From NCBI RefSeq assembly GCF_022844445.1, contig NZ_JALHLS010000002.1:124001-188000 (forward strand): 64,000 nt of DNA, in the 5' to 3' direction. The stretch is from Hyphomonas sp. (GTDB lineage: Bacteria > Pseudomonadota > Alphaproteobacteria > Caulobacterales > Hyphomonadaceae). Positions 1-8,554 of the stretch are shown in pieces. The notes under the pieces were generated by a model, which saw only the letters and a program-made list of their open reading frames with translations, ran no database searches and was not told the DNA's origin. The first letter of the stretch is position 1, and the number at the start of each line of letters is the position of its first letter. The translations under genes and the position numbers were made by a program.

Positions 1-2
1 GG

Positions 3-413
3 CAGCTCTATCTCGAGGCCCTCAGACGCTACACGGCGCAGGAGACGGAGGCCCACCTTGCGGCGCTGCGGACCGGGCCGCGGGCCATGGACGGGCTCGA
101 AATCCTGCTGGCGCGCGTGCGGGCGAAAGCCGGGGAGGCCTGCCTGAGCGTTGGGGCGACCTGCGAGTTCGGCCGCCGCAGGCCGGAGTTGATGGCGATC
201 CAGCAGGCGGGGAGCCGCACGCTGCGTGCGGCGCTGGCGGCGCGGGTGCGCGAGGCGAAGGCGGAAAGCGATGTCGGCGAGACCGTTGACCCGGGCGAGG
301 CCGCGGACTTCCTGCTGGCGTCCATCAGTGCCATCCGCATCGCGGCGCGCGGGGGCGCCGGCGCCGTCCAGCTTCAGTCGCTGGCAGAACTTGCGCTTCG
401 GGCATTGCGCTGA
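3..413 (+). CDS. TetR-family regulator, C-terminal part (5' end outside window)
   Basis: The reading frame is open from the first bases of the window to a TGA at 411-413, so only the C-terminal ligand-binding and dimerisation half is seen. The helical text with GEACLSVGATCEFGRR followed by a PEL segment resembles the C-terminal domain of TetR/AcrR regulators, where a GCL-type turn precedes an acidic or PEL helix. The DNA-binding HTH would lie upstream. It is chromosomal flank, separated from the island by the tRNA gene. An internal ATG at 87 is not needed as a start, because coding similarity continues upstream of it. Its target cannot be told. Confidence 0.7.
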   Translation, partial: QLYLEALRRYTAQETEAHLAALRTGPRAMDGLEILLARVRAKAGEACLSVGATCEFGRRRPELMAIQQAGSRTLRAALAARVREAKAESDVGETVDPGEAADFLLASISAIRIAARGGAGAVQLQSLAELALRALR

Positions 414-511
414 CGGGTTGGCCGAATTGGGCGCGCGGTGATGATGGCAATCCAGCGCTTGCGCTCGGGGCGAGTCCGCGATAGTTGACCGCCCTTCTAA
501 GACCCCGGCGC

Positions 512-598
512 GGAGAGGTGGCGGAGTGGTCGATCGCGCCGGTCTCGAAAACCGGTATGGGTGCAAGCCCATCGAGGGTTCGAATCCCTCCCTCTCCG
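512..598 (+). tRNA. tRNA-Ser(CGA)
   Basis: The acceptor stem GGAGAGG (512-518) pairs with CCTCTCC (591-597), with discriminator G at 598 and an encoded CCA at 599-601. The anticodon stem CCGGT/ACCGG encloses CTCGAAA, giving anticodon CGA at 546-548, which reads UCG serine codons. A long variable arm (ATGGGTGCAAGCCCAT) fits a class II serine tRNA, and GGTTCGAATCC is the T loop. The 3' end is the attachment site of the islands to the right; the core sequence recurs at 40347 and 53210, so integration leaves the tRNA intact. Confidence 0.97.
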
Positions 599-601
599 CC
601 A
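586..601 (+). repeat. attL: left attachment core of tandem islands
   Basis: CCCTCCCTCTCCGCCA is the tRNA-Ser 3' end including the encoded CCA. The same 16 bases occur at 53210-53225, and 14 of them at 40347-40360, all in the same orientation. Direct repeats of a tRNA 3' end bounding integrase genes are the normal footprint of tyrosine-recombinase integration. The exact crossover point inside the core is not visible. Confidence 0.88.
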
Positions 602-655
602 TGAAATTCCTTTAAATATATGAAAACAAAAGATATTTTCCAGTTCAATGATCTG

Positions 656-681
656 CCGTCCCCACATTCGTCCCCACACTT
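656..681. repeat. island 1 arm-type repeat, left copy
   Basis: A 26-bp sequence containing two GTCCCCACA units 11 bp apart (at about 658 and 669) is repeated exactly at 40206-40231, just upstream of the island 1 integrase start. One copy at each end of an island, near both att cores and containing short tandem units, is the layout expected of integrase arm-binding or excisionase sites. The role is inferred. The rest of 602-722 is AT-rich and contains no convincing gene. Confidence 0.6.
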
Positions 682-722
682 CGAGGCGGCTTGAGGCGAT
701 CCGCGGCGGATCTCAGCGATCG

Positions 723-1505
723 TCAGCGAAGTTTGTTGGCGGTTCGATGGGGTGGTTTCGGAGCTGAGCTGTGTTGCGTCCGGTCCAGCATGCCCAGCAG
801 CTTCTCATACTGCCTTGTCAGTCGCTCATCGAGTTGCATCAACCGGTCCATATAGTTGGGGTCGAGGCTTTCGCCCCAGGCCTGAACACGAACGGCCTGC
901 CGCATCGTCGCTTCGGTTTTCTGTTGTTCCAGTAGCGGCATCAGTTCGCGCCGGATGAAATTGGCGAGCCCCTCTGTGTTTGGTGGATAGGACTCGGGAT
1001 CATCGCCGGTTCCGTTGTTGATCCAGAAATCCCGGCTGTCATCACGAAGAGCTGCGAGTGCCTGTTCATAGGCGCCAGGTCGGCCAGCTTCGAGGATCAA
1101 CAGCGCGTCGGCCGTGTGAGCTTCATCGTCCGAGGTATCTACGGCAAGGTCTTCGTCGTCAGCCAGTGTTGTCGTAACCGCCAGCTCGGAAGAAAATCTC
1201 GCGCGCTTGGCACCCAGCGGCATCAGCGCTCTTCGTGTCAGAGGATCGCTCGGACCAAAGTCAACGCGCTTATCAAGGCCCGCTATTTGGAGAGCGCGCT
1301 CGCCCAGCACCAGCCGGCGCCGCCTCCAGTCACACCAGACCAGCTGTTCCAGGATGTGCCGCTCCGCAGGGCCGCCGGGTGCGTAGGCGATGAAGTACTC
1401 CTCGCGCAGCATCCCGAATGCGCGGGCATCTTCCCAAGGCAGGAGCGCCATTTCATATGGCGAGGGCGGTATGGTATTCGGGATCAAGACAGCCTGTTTG
1501 CTCAT
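723..1505 (-). CDS. conserved hypothetical island protein (260 aa)
   Basis: Start ATG at 1505 with GGAGGT about 7 bases upstream. No known domain is recognised. The N-terminus IPNTIPPSPYEMALLPWED and a Trp/Arg-rich segment (WCDWRRRRL) resemble unnamed proteins I recall from alphaproteobacterial mobile elements; this is memory of a pattern, not a search. It is very acidic around residues 115-130 and helical at the C-terminus, with no signal peptide or membrane segment. It follows the zinc-ribbon gene at 1512-2174 by only 6 bases, so the two are co-transcribed leftward, toward the tRNA. Confidence 0.7.
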   Translation of the reverse strand: MSKQAVLIPNTIPPSPYEMALLPWEDARAFGMLREEYFIAYAPGGPAERHILEQLVWCDWRRRRLVLGERALQIAGLDKRVDFGPSDPLTRRALMPLGAKRARFSSELAVTTTLADDEDLAVDTSDDEAHTADALLILEAGRPGAYEQALAALRDDSRDFWINNGTGDDPESYPPNTEGLANFIRRELMPLLEQQKTEATMRQAVRVQAWGESLDPNYMDRLMQLDERLTRQYEKLLGMLDRTQHSSAPKPPHRTANKLR

Positions 1506-1511
1506 GTCTGC

Positions 1512-2174
1512 TTACCTCCAGAAATCCTTCACAGCGCCGCGCCCGCTGATCTGCGAGGATCGTCTTTCCGCTGTCCGCTGCATCCGGTTTATCAGTACCA
1601 GCATGTCATCGTAGACTTCGGATTCCGCCGCATGAATCTGCTCGCTGATCCGCTCGAACGTCTTTCGGTGCATGCCCTTCGGCTTGGGGCCGATCTCGTC
1701 GCCGAGACCGATCTCAGCACCAACGCGCCGTCTCAGCTTCTGGTTCTTTCGCGTCGCGCGGTTGCCCGGGCGTTCCTGCGTCGAGGCGTGCACCAGGTTG
1801 TGACAGGTCCGGCAAAGGTAGCGCACGCCGGCGCCATAGAGCCGCTTCACCGTGAGTGCGCATTTTGGGCAGAGGAAGTATGTCTCGCTTCCTCCGAAGT
1901 TGCGCGGGTGATGGCGAAGGGCGACGCGTTCCTCGTGATGCTGCCATGGCTCGTCGCCGCGCTTCCAGGAGTAGACGAGGGTGATTGCATCCTCACCGCC
2001 GATTGCTTTCAATGAGGGGCCCGGAGCGTTGTCGCTACCTTTCCAGTAAAGGTGCGAGATATTGCCCGTCCGGCACAATCCACGGCGCTTCAGGTCAGAC
2101 GCATCAAGCCGGTACTGGCCCTCGACGATGCGCCGGCCCTTGTTGTTGTGGCCCCCTGAACCGAGTCCGCCCAT
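1512..2174 (-). CDS. zinc-ribbon island protein (220 aa)
   Basis: Start ATG at 2174 with GGAGG 8 bases upstream. The N-terminus MGGLGSGGHNN and the paired cysteine knuckles CPKC and CRTC (residues about 102-122) indicate a zinc ribbon, followed by a basic, helical C-terminus. Such proteins with a GGLGSG start occur in alphaproteobacterial integrative elements, usually unnamed. Nucleic-acid binding is a reasonable inference from the zinc ribbon and basic tail. It is the first gene of a two-gene operon with 723-1505. The hairpin-rich non-coding stretch at 2387-2500 lies upstream of its promoter. Confidence 0.7.
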   Translation of the reverse strand: MGGLGSGGHNNKGRRIVEGQYRLDASDLKRRGLCRTGNISHLYWKGSDNAPGPSLKAIGGEDAITLVYSWKRGDEPWQHHEERVALRHHPRNFGGSETYFLCPKCALTVKRLYGAGVRYLCRTCHNLVHASTQERPGNRATRKNQKLRRRVGAEIGLGDEIGPKPKGMHRKTFERISEQIHAAESEVYDDMLVLINRMQRTAERRSSQISGRGAVKDFWR

Positions 2175-2386
2175 ACCGTCCGCCTCCGGAGTTTGCCCAG
2201 ATCGGTTGTCAAGTTGAGGGGAAAGTCAAACCGCGTTCCGCCTGAGTTCGCCGGTGGCCTTAGACTAGGGCAGGATCGCAGGAAAAGTAAGCTAAACTCT
2301 CCGCGGGGCAATTCTCATTGATATTTGTGTTCCTGTTGAGCCTTGTCGTTCGCTCCAAGTTTTCTTTTGGATCGGCCCGAGCGCCA

Positions 2387-2500
2387 CCACACCACACCTT
2401 CACTCCCCTAAAGGGGGGAGTGGAAGGTGTGGATGTGTGGATGGCGCTCATTGCTCCATACATCCACACCCTTCCACACCACACTCGTAAAGGTGTGGGG
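2387..2500. repeat. clustered inverted repeats in a 600-bp non-coding stretch
   Basis: CACACCTTCACTCCCC (2393-2408) pairs with GGGGAGTGGAAGGTGTGG (2415-2432) around a TAAAGG loop, with one bulged base. GGTGTGGATGTGTGGATGG is echoed in inverse by CATCCACACCCTTCCACACC (2461-2480), and CCACACC/AGGTGTGG forms a further hairpin at 2475-2499. At least six GTGTGG or CCACAC units occur in about 110 bp. The surrounding 2230-2788 has only a weak plus-strand frame of low-complexity text that I do not accept as a gene. Because the same island encodes a RepA-like ATPase and primase, an origin-like or regulatory role is possible, but unproven. Confidence 0.5.
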
Positions 2501-2788
2501 CTTTGGGGGTATGTCTTCTATCGGCGCAATGCCTGCCATTCACGGCTAGGCATACCCACGGCAGTTTCTGGCCCTAAGCTGCCGGTTGTGACTTTTGTTG
2601 CGAATGTCCGGTTTCCCGAGCCAACGGGCTTCACCCGTGTTTCTATGGCCCCGTGCTCGCCGTCAGACACCCTATACCGGTTAGGTGATGTCCACCGGCA
2701 GTTCTAGGCCCTTCGAACTCCGAAGAAGGTCTGTCTTAAGGCTTCCCGCAACGGACGGGAGCAGACTTTCCGCGGAGATTGCACGTGC

Positions 2789-3340
2789 TCAGGCCGAACG
2801 GTAACGCGGCTTAAAAACTTTCAAGCGCTCGCTTGGCAATACACCCAACAAGTCATTTGCATAGTCGTACCCTGCGCGCCCGAAACCGATGCCGGTCGAA
2901 ATCAGATGCTTTGAGAATTGAGCATCCCACATGAGGAGTCGGTCAACTGATAATACTCCGTCTGAGACAAAGAACACGGAAAAATCATCTCGAACAGAGT
3001 TGTAGAAGCACAACTCACCTTCGCCGAGAACCATGTAGAAATCTGAAAAAAAATCTGAGCCCGACAGAAGCAGTTTTCTAAGTCCAACACAAAACTTCAC
3101 TTGATACTCTTGCGTTCTTCGGGATTCAGGAAAGTAGACAGTACACGCAACGAGGCCATTGCTGCGAAAAACCGAGCGAAATAGCTGACAGAATAAGGGG
3201 TCTACAGACAGTTGTTGATCGAGGAATACGACTTCCATTCCGCCATTTAAGAACGGTCTTAAGTCATCAAGCGGCGCTGAGAGGTTAGCAAATCGAACGC
3301 CACTGAACTTGTCTTGCTTGGTCGGCAAATCGATCCTCAC
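2789..3340 (-). CDS. hypothetical protein (183 aa)
   Basis: An open frame of soluble-looking, mixed alpha/beta text with no recognised domain, signal peptide or membrane segment. It is rich in Phe, Leu and Asp and contains a Cys pair near residue 50-67. GC content is lower than in the neighbouring genes, which fits recently acquired cargo. The listed start is a GTG without a clear ribosome-binding site and overlaps the next minus-strand frame (3285-3620) by 56 bases, so the start is doubtful. No function is assigned. Confidence 0.45.
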   Translation of the reverse strand: MRIDLPTKQDKFSGVRFANLSAPLDDLRPFLNGGMEVVFLDQQLSVDPLFCQLFRSVFRSNGLVACTVYFPESRRTQEYQVKFCVGLRKLLLSGSDFFSDFYMVLGEGELCFYNSVRDDFSVFFVSDGVLSVDRLLMWDAQFSKHLISTGIGFGRAGYDYANDLLGVLPSERLKVFKPRYRSA

Positions 3341-3620
3341 GAATTTCGACCCTGGTTTTTGTCTGTGTCTTTGCTTCGACTTCCGCGTCGACAGACGGAC
3401 CGCCAGTGGACTTAGACTCTGAGTATCCCGTAGCAGTAAGATGGGCGTCTGGAAAACCCACTTGAGGCTTGCCCACGCTAGTTTTTGTGACCTTCACGCA
3501 GGCGGCGTCTTGGACTTGGCCGAGATAGCCCGCCGAGTTTTCCTTGGTGGCGGCGCTGGTGCAGTCGGCTCTAAAGATGACATTCGCCGTTGAGTCGCTT
3601 ATGTCGGGCTTCGGCGACAT
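3285..3620 (-). CDS. possible small hypothetical protein (111 aa)
   Basis: A Ser/Thr/Lys-rich frame beginning MSPKPDISDSTANVIF, with two cysteines and a Thr/Glu/Lys-rich tail. It could be an independent small protein or the distal part of an unit with 2789-3340, with which it overlaps. No ribosome-binding site is clear. No domain is recognised. Low confidence; it is listed because the composition is not typical of a shadow frame. Confidence 0.25.
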   Translation of the reverse strand: MSPKPDISDSTANVIFRADCTSAATKENSAGYLGQVQDAACVKVTKTSVGKPQVGFPDAHLTATGYSESKSTGGPSVDAEVEAKTQTKTRVEIREDRFADQARQVQWRSIC

Positions 3621-3661
3621 CCATCTATCAGTATTGAGGACGAAAAGAAGGAAGAATAGGT

Positions 3662-4117
3662 ATGCTCTTCAAATGCCAAGCTCTGTTTGTAGGAATAACC
3701 TTCTTGCTTGGAGCTGGTTGCTGTCAGGAAGTTGCCGATAGGGTGCCAGCTCAGGCGGACGTAACGGAATCGGGCGTCTTCGAAGAATTTCAGTATCAGG
3801 AGAAATATGCTGCGATCGTTGAAAAGGCGGAGGCAGGTGACGAGCAGAGCATTTCTACGCTTATGAGATACTATGCCAACTTTCCCAGTACCGACCTTAG
3901 AAACCTCGAGTACTGGTCGCTGAAGGCGAGCCGCGTGGAGGGACGCGAGGCGCTGACAAACTTGATCTACGCCCTCGCCCTGCACGGTGAATGCGAGCGA
4001 GCATGGAGCTTTGTCTATGAAAGCTACCCGGACCTGACTCAGTTCCCGTTTTATAAGGTTGACGGCGCTGATGAAGCAATCAATGGCTGGTGTAGAAGGT
4101 CGCGCAAAGGCGAGTAA
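3662..4117 (+). CDS. predicted lipoprotein (151 aa)
   Basis: The N-terminus MLFKCQALFVGITFLLGAGCCQ is a lipoprotein signal peptide: basic start, hydrophobic core and lipobox LGAGC, so cleavage before Cys20 and lipid anchoring in the envelope are expected. The mature part is helical, with repeated Glu/Ala-rich helices and spacing reminiscent of TPR or Sel1-like repeats (KAEAGDEQSISTLMRYY), but no full motif is certain. A purine-rich AAGAAGGAAG lies just upstream of the ATG. It is divergent from the frames at 2789-3620. Possibly an immunity or surface protein; this is only inferred from type and context. Confidence 0.55.
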   Translation: MLFKCQALFVGITFLLGAGCCQEVADRVPAQADVTESGVFEEFQYQEKYAAIVEKAEAGDEQSISTLMRYYANFPSTDLRNLEYWSLKASRVEGREALTNLIYALALHGECERAWSFVYESYPDLTQFPFYKVDGADEAINGWCRRSRKGE

Positions 4118-4429
4118 CTAATCTTCGTCGAAAAACGCCGTCACTAGAAAGTGGAACCGGATAGATTTCCGGAGACGCAGTGATTAACGCGCGCAAGATG
4201 CTGTCCGCTGCTGGAATGCGAACAGCGGTGCGTTCCGAGTCTGAGCTACGTTCGACCGAGCGATACGAGTGCGGATCAGGTCTCGCAGCGCACGGCGACT
4301 GCTGTGACCCCCGATGTTGATCCAGTTCGATCCAGAACCGGAATGTTGAGTGACCAAAGCCCCGATTGGTCCCGCATTCAATTCGAGAATGCCAGCAATC
4401 CGTCATTCGGCGGCCGACCGTCGATGACC

Positions 4430-4531
4430 GTTTCCGGCGAAGTCCGGCCTAGTGCTGGCGATGTCACTGAATGTCAGGTCTGAGTTGACCCTGCCGGTCG
4501 CTGACGATGACCATCGGAGTTAACCTGGCCC
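4430..4531. repeat. diverged 100-bp repeat, copy 1
   Basis: About 100 bp running from TTTCCGGCGAAGTCCGGCC to ACCTGGCCC is related to 5508-5606. Common blocks include CGGCGAA, TTGACC(C/T)TGCCG and ATCGGAG...ACCTGGCCC. On the minus strand both copies translate to related text containing DRQGQ and RRK, but copy 1 has stop codons, so it looks like debris of an IS or other coding element. The rest of 4118-4506 holds nothing else I can support. Confidence 0.4.
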
Positions 4532-4560
4532 ATTCGAGCCGGGGGCGTTCAGCTGGTTCT

Positions 4561-4766
4561 GCGGCTGTCCTGAGGCTCCAAACAGACGTCTGCCGTCTGA
4601 ATAGTAGGCGCTTCGACCTGCGCGAGGCAAAGAGCCTGATCGAAGCGTGGCTGCAGCACTACAAGACCGCTCGGCCGCGCTCCCTCTCTCGGCTACAAAC
4701 CGCCCGCCCCAAAAGCCGTCTTGCCCGCAGCGTTCATGCCGCCTCACTATGCGGAGGTGACAGCAT
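4561..4766 (+). pseudogene. IS3-family transposase OrfB, C-terminal remnant
   Basis: Translation gives NSRRFDLREAKSLIEAW followed by LQHYKTARPR, which matches the end of IS3-family DDE transposases (F..L.EAr.iIEaWR.dYNe.RPHSSLGY..P). Around 4680 the frame shifts, after which SLGYKPPAPKAVLPAAF continues in the next frame up to a TGA at 4765-4767. The catalytic core is absent, so this is a dead fragment. It indicates IS activity in the left part of island 1. Confidence 0.65.
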
Positions 4767-4940
4767 GAACGCTGCTACCTTTAACCGCCGGGCTAACAAA
4801 TCTGATGACCACTGCTGAGGGGCAGGCCACAGTGAGATGGCTCCAGTCATAACACTGGATGAGGTAACCCGAACTCTCACTGAGCAGAGGGTGGGAGGGA
4901 ATGTTGTCGATGCCTATTCCTGGTTACGACACAGCGCGCA

Positions 4941-5291
4941 CTACATGCCTTCGGGGCACGTACCGCCTTGTTCAAACCGGCGGCCTAAAGTGATTGTATT
5001 CTGAAGATCGCAATACTCACGAGTAACTTCGCTGCACGACTCTTTCCAAGGCGTAACGCGTAACCATACGTAGCACGCGCCGAAGTCGTCGGGTGATTGC
5101 GCGAGCGTCAGGCCATCTTGCGCGTTCGGAAGAGAATACGATCGTTGTTCGAGTTGAGCATGCTCCAATTCTAGTTGAGCGTGCTCCAAACCAGATTTTG
5201 ACGAGGTAGGCGCAAAGGCAGTGGAAACCGACACAGCGCCAAAAACCACAATGCCGCCAATAACATGAGTTAGAGATTTTGTATTCGCCAT
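4941..5291 (-). CDS. small secreted protein with heptad repeat (116 aa)
   Basis: The start is placed at the ATG at 5291, preceded by GGGGGAA 8 bases upstream, rather than at the upstream in-frame codon at 5417. MANTKSLTHVIGGIVVFG then a short hydrophobic run ending in AFA is a Sec signal peptide. The mature protein begins with a repeated LEHAQLE unit (LEHAQLELEHAQLEQ) and ends in a segment with four cysteines (GACY, ESCSE, EYCD, GTCPEGM) that could form two disulfides. Exported to the periplasm or beyond. No family is recognised; island cargo. Confidence 0.55.
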   Translation of the reverse strand: MANTKSLTHVIGGIVVFGAVSVSTAFAPTSSKSGLEHAQLELEHAQLEQRSYSLPNAQDGLTLAQSPDDFGACYVWLRVTPWKESCSEVTREYCDLQNTITLGRRFEQGGTCPEGM

Positions 5292-5507
5292 GATCGCATT
5301 CCCCCATTGGTTAATATCGACCTTTGTGATCCAGATCGCGGTTGTCAAGTGGCGTTCAAAAAGTGCGCCTTTCGGCGCCCACAATGGAATATCCGGTGGT
5401 CTACGGACAGTGAGCAAACAGTGAATTGAACTGCCTGAGACACGTATCCGGACTCTGTCTGCCTTCGGCGACGTTCACGCTTCGACTCGCCACTAGGCTT
5501 CGTCAGC

Positions 5508-5606
5508 TTTCGGCGAACTCCGACCTGGTGCCGGTGAGGATCCCGAATGACACGAATGGATTGACCTTGCCGATCACCGCCGATGGCGATCGGAGGCGAC
5601 CTGGCC
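5508..5606. repeat. diverged 100-bp repeat, copy 2
   Basis: Partner of 4430-4531, ending in the same ACCTGGCCC. On the minus strand this copy is open and reads SPPIAIGGDRQGQ then IRDPHRHQVGVRRK, which may be part of a decayed mobile-element ORF; I cannot name the family. The remainder of 5607-5953 contains no gene I can support and probably holds the promoter of the operon that starts at 5954. Confidence 0.35.
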
Positions 5607-5953
5607 CTAAACCGCCGGACCTTATGCAACGAAACTTTGGCTCAAAAAGCGTGGGGCACGTCACGCTGTGGTAGCAGACCCAGGCCGGTGCAACTTTTCA
5701 AGCGAGTAGAGCCGGCCCGGAGTTTGGGACGAATACCAGCTACATAGAATTGGATGCTGCCAGATTCTAAGGGTAGGGCCGTTCATCCCGTGAAAGTCGC
5801 GAGGAGCAAGATGGCTTGTTCGACGACCTTGAACTCCGCCTGAAATGCCCTCGCAACGGAAGGGCTTTTTCGCGCTTTCTCAGATTGGTTGCCTCGATTC
5901 CCACTTGACCAAGGGTTAGCGGGTGCCGCTATTGGTCTCGAGCAGACGTGGGT

Positions 5954-8545
5954 ATGGGGATGGACAGCGCGAAAGTGCGGCCGCAGATTCAGATTGTGCT
6001 TTGCGGGCCCAAATCGTCCGGCAAGACTGTTTACATCACGACTATTTTTGGCCGTGCCCCGAACGTCAAGACCGGCAACGACCGGACCACACAATTGCTG
6101 CAGGCAGATTGGAAAAAGCTGGAGAGCGGGGCTGCTTGGCCCGCGGCGACGGCACTTGGGGTGCGCGAACTCGCATTCTCTTATTATTCACAGGACTTTC
6201 GCGTCGATCTCAACATCAATGACTATGACGGTCAGTTGACCGAGGTCCTAAGTCAGTCTGCGGATGATGCCGATGTTGCGGAGAATCTCTCGATCTTCCG
6301 CAAAATGGTGCAGTCTGCTTCCGGTCTGATCTTCCTCTTCCCTTACGGCGAACAGGTTGACGATGACCGCATGCGCAAGTTCCGTGACGAAATCAACACG
6401 TTCCTTTCTCTGGTCGAACAGGGTGGGGTCAACCGGGACGCCTTGTCCATTCCTGTGGTCATTGCCGTCAACAAATGGGACCGGGCCCCTGAGTTTGGCA
6501 AGCCGGGAGAGGTCGATGCTGCGACGGAGTACCTCAATTCGACTCCCGTCTACCGGGACGCTGTGGCGAGGATCCGCACCTTCCTTCCCAATCATGTTGT
6601 CATTCCTGTTTCAACGCAACGTCCGTCAGAAGAGTTCAATCCGTCCCGCCCTGATATTGAGCCCCACAATCTCCTGGAACCGCTGAGGTTCATCATCAAT
6701 TCCGTGTTCCAGAGATTTGAAGAGGATTACGCGAATCTTGCAGGCCTCGCTGACGAAGAAAGTGACAAGCAGCGCTTCCTGCTACTCAGTTCCTATTATC
6801 GCGAGATCAAGAACTACAAATCGTACGGAGAGGAATACGACAGGCTTGAGAAACGCATCGCAGACCGTTTTGAAGCTGAGTTTGTCGGGTACGATGCCCG
6901 GAAAATCGATGAGCGCATCGCCGACGAGTCGTGGTTTTTTGATTCTATCCGTTCCGAAGAACTGAACCGGCGTTTCGACAAGCTGCGGTTCGGCGCACTG
7001 GTCGGCAAGTTCGAAGAAGGTCTGAACAAGGCACGGGGTAGCGCAGAAGATCTCGAGATCTTCCGCAAGGAGAACGATTGGCTGTTCACGCGCCTCGCAG
7101 GACATCCCGAGCACGAGCAGGCCTACCAGGCAGCTGTTGCGAGGGTTGCCTCGGTCCAGCGGGCCAAAAGACTGAAGCGCATAGGTCTGGTTACCGCCGC
7201 AATCCCTGTGGTGCTCTTCGCCATGTGGACGCTGTCTGAAAACCTTGTGGAGCGGCAGCGGTTCGACGAGGTCAAAGCTCTTGAGAGCACACCAGCCGAT
7301 TTTGCGAAATGCGAAAGAGCAGGCCGTTATCTCGCCGATTACGAGACAGGATTGCGGCCACCTATCTACCAACTCGATCTCCATCTTGCGAAGGCAAGGT
7401 CAGCCGAGTCTGCAATGCATTCTGCAGTTTCATCGAAACTCCTTGAACGGATTGATTTTTTTCGGACGGGAGATGCCGACAGCCTTGCCGCTGTTGTCCA
7501 GGAAGCCAACGCGATGATGCAGGCGGATGAACGCTGCCTGCCGCAAGGGCAGATGATTGGCAATCGCAGCCCTCGTGAAGAGCTGCGCGCGATCGCCGCA
7601 GAACTCGGCAACGCCGTCACTTTCATGGATCGGGCCATTGCCGCAAAAGCGCCGCCCGATGGTTGTCCGGACATTGTCGCGCTGGATGCGCAGTTGCCGG
7701 CGACGCCTGGCTTCGCGCGAGACCTGATTGAACAGAAAGTCCGAGTGCAAGAGGCCAGCCTGAAATGCGACGCTCTGAACAGTTGTGGCGATTTCCGGTC
7801 ATATGCGCAGCAAGCAACCGGATATGAAGAGTTTTTTAAAAGGGTGTTTGAGGGCGATGCGAGCGCCTGCCTCACGGCAGAAGCAGAAGGCGTCCTGCCG
7901 GGGGGGCTTGAGGTTGCTTTGGGCAACGATCGTGACCAGACTTTCACGCGGCTGGACAATGACAATCGCTACAAACTTGTGACGCGCTTCACGACCGCTC
8001 AGCAACTTGATGAAACGCTTGCTCTCGTTCAGGATATGCAGGCCGCAACTTCCCAATTCGACGGTATTGAGGGCGCTTATTCAAGATCCGCAGAAATCGA
8101 TACGTTATTGCAGCAGTCAAAAGCGGCAGCAACCGATTACCTCTACACATACAGCATCACTATCAACACCATCCTCGTTAAAGCGAACTCGGGCACCGAC
8201 ACTTACAACAACCCGCTCAACATTGAATGTGGCAATTCCTTCTATGCGGATCGCAGCAAGATCGAGTTGGACTTTGCTGGCGGATTTTTGGGTCGAGGGA
8301 GCTGCGAAGGCAGCGGATACTCCTCGCAATTGAGATGGATTATCAATCCTTATGCGATTTCTGCCGGCAGTGGGCTCAAACTGGCGCTGCGCAGAGTGAA
8401 TCCTTGGTACAATGGTCGTTCTTTTGTCATGAGACCACAGGTCCTGACGATCACTCGTGACCATATCTATCAGCTGAAGACGGATGGGCAGACCACCTTG
8501 AACGTTCCGGAAAGTTCATACACTGTGACGCTCTACAAGGGGTGA
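5954..8545 (+). CDS. membrane-anchored P-loop GTPase-like protein, TIR-FGE operon
   Basis: The N-terminal domain has G1 GPKSSGKT (residues about 18-25), a DYDGQ element that fits the G3 DxxG motif, and NKWD as G4, which together indicate a TRAFAC-type GTPase. The order and the VLCGPKSSGKT context resemble the double-GTPase-2-like group, but I cannot prove that placement. Residues about 408-426 (IGLVTAAIPVVLFAMWTL) form one membrane segment. The C-terminal ~430 residues are probably extracytoplasmic and contain many cysteines, ending in a beta-rich domain. Starts at ATG 5954 or 5960 are equally plausible. It leads an operon with 8555-10042 and 10039-11604. A sensing or transducing role in a TIR-based defence system is inferred. 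Confidence 0.75.
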   Translation: MGMDSAKVRPQIQIVLCGPKSSGKTVYITTIFGRAPNVKTGNDRTTQLLQADWKKLESGAAWPAATALGVRELAFSYYSQDFRVDLNINDYDGQLTEVLSQSADDADVAENLSIFRKMVQSASGLIFLFPYGEQVDDDRMRKFRDEINTFLSLVEQGGVNRDALSIPVVIAVNKWDRAPEFGKPGEVDAATEYLNSTPVYRDAVARIRTFLPNHVVIPVSTQRPSEEFNPSRPDIEPHNLLEPLRFIINSVFQRFEEDYANLAGLADEESDKQRFLLLSSYYREIKNYKSYGEEYDRLEKRIADRFEAEFVGYDARKIDERIADESWFFDSIRSEELNRRFDKLRFGALVGKFEEGLNKARGSAEDLEIFRKENDWLFTRLAGHPEHEQAYQAAVARVASVQRAKRLKRIGLVTAAIPVVLFAMWTLSENLVERQRFDEVKALESTPADFAKCERAGRYLADYETGLRPPIYQLDLHLAKARSAESAMHSAVSSKLLERIDFFRTGDADSLAAVVQEANAMMQADERCLPQGQMIGNRSPREELRAIAAELGNAVTFMDRAIAAKAPPDGCPDIVALDAQLPATPGFARDLIEQKVRVQEASLKCDALNSCGDFRSYAQQATGYEEFFKRVFEGDASACLTAEAEGVLPGGLEVALGNDRDQTFTRLDNDNRYKLVTRFTTAQQLDETLALVQDMQAATSQFDGIEGAYSRSAEIDTLLQQSKAAATDYLYTYSITINTILVKANSGTDTYNNPLNIECGNSFYADRSKIELDFAGGFLGRGSCEGSGYSSQLRWIINPYAISAGSGLKLALRRVNPWYNGRSFVMRPQVLTITRDHIYQLKTDGQTTLNVPESSYTVTLYKG

Positions 8546-8554
8546 AACAGGAAG

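Noticed and set aside
2318-2707. 129-aa plus-strand frame across the hairpin region
   Set aside because: Its text is low in complexity and follows the repeats (PPHHTFTPLKGG); no ribosome site; the hairpins explain the sequence better.
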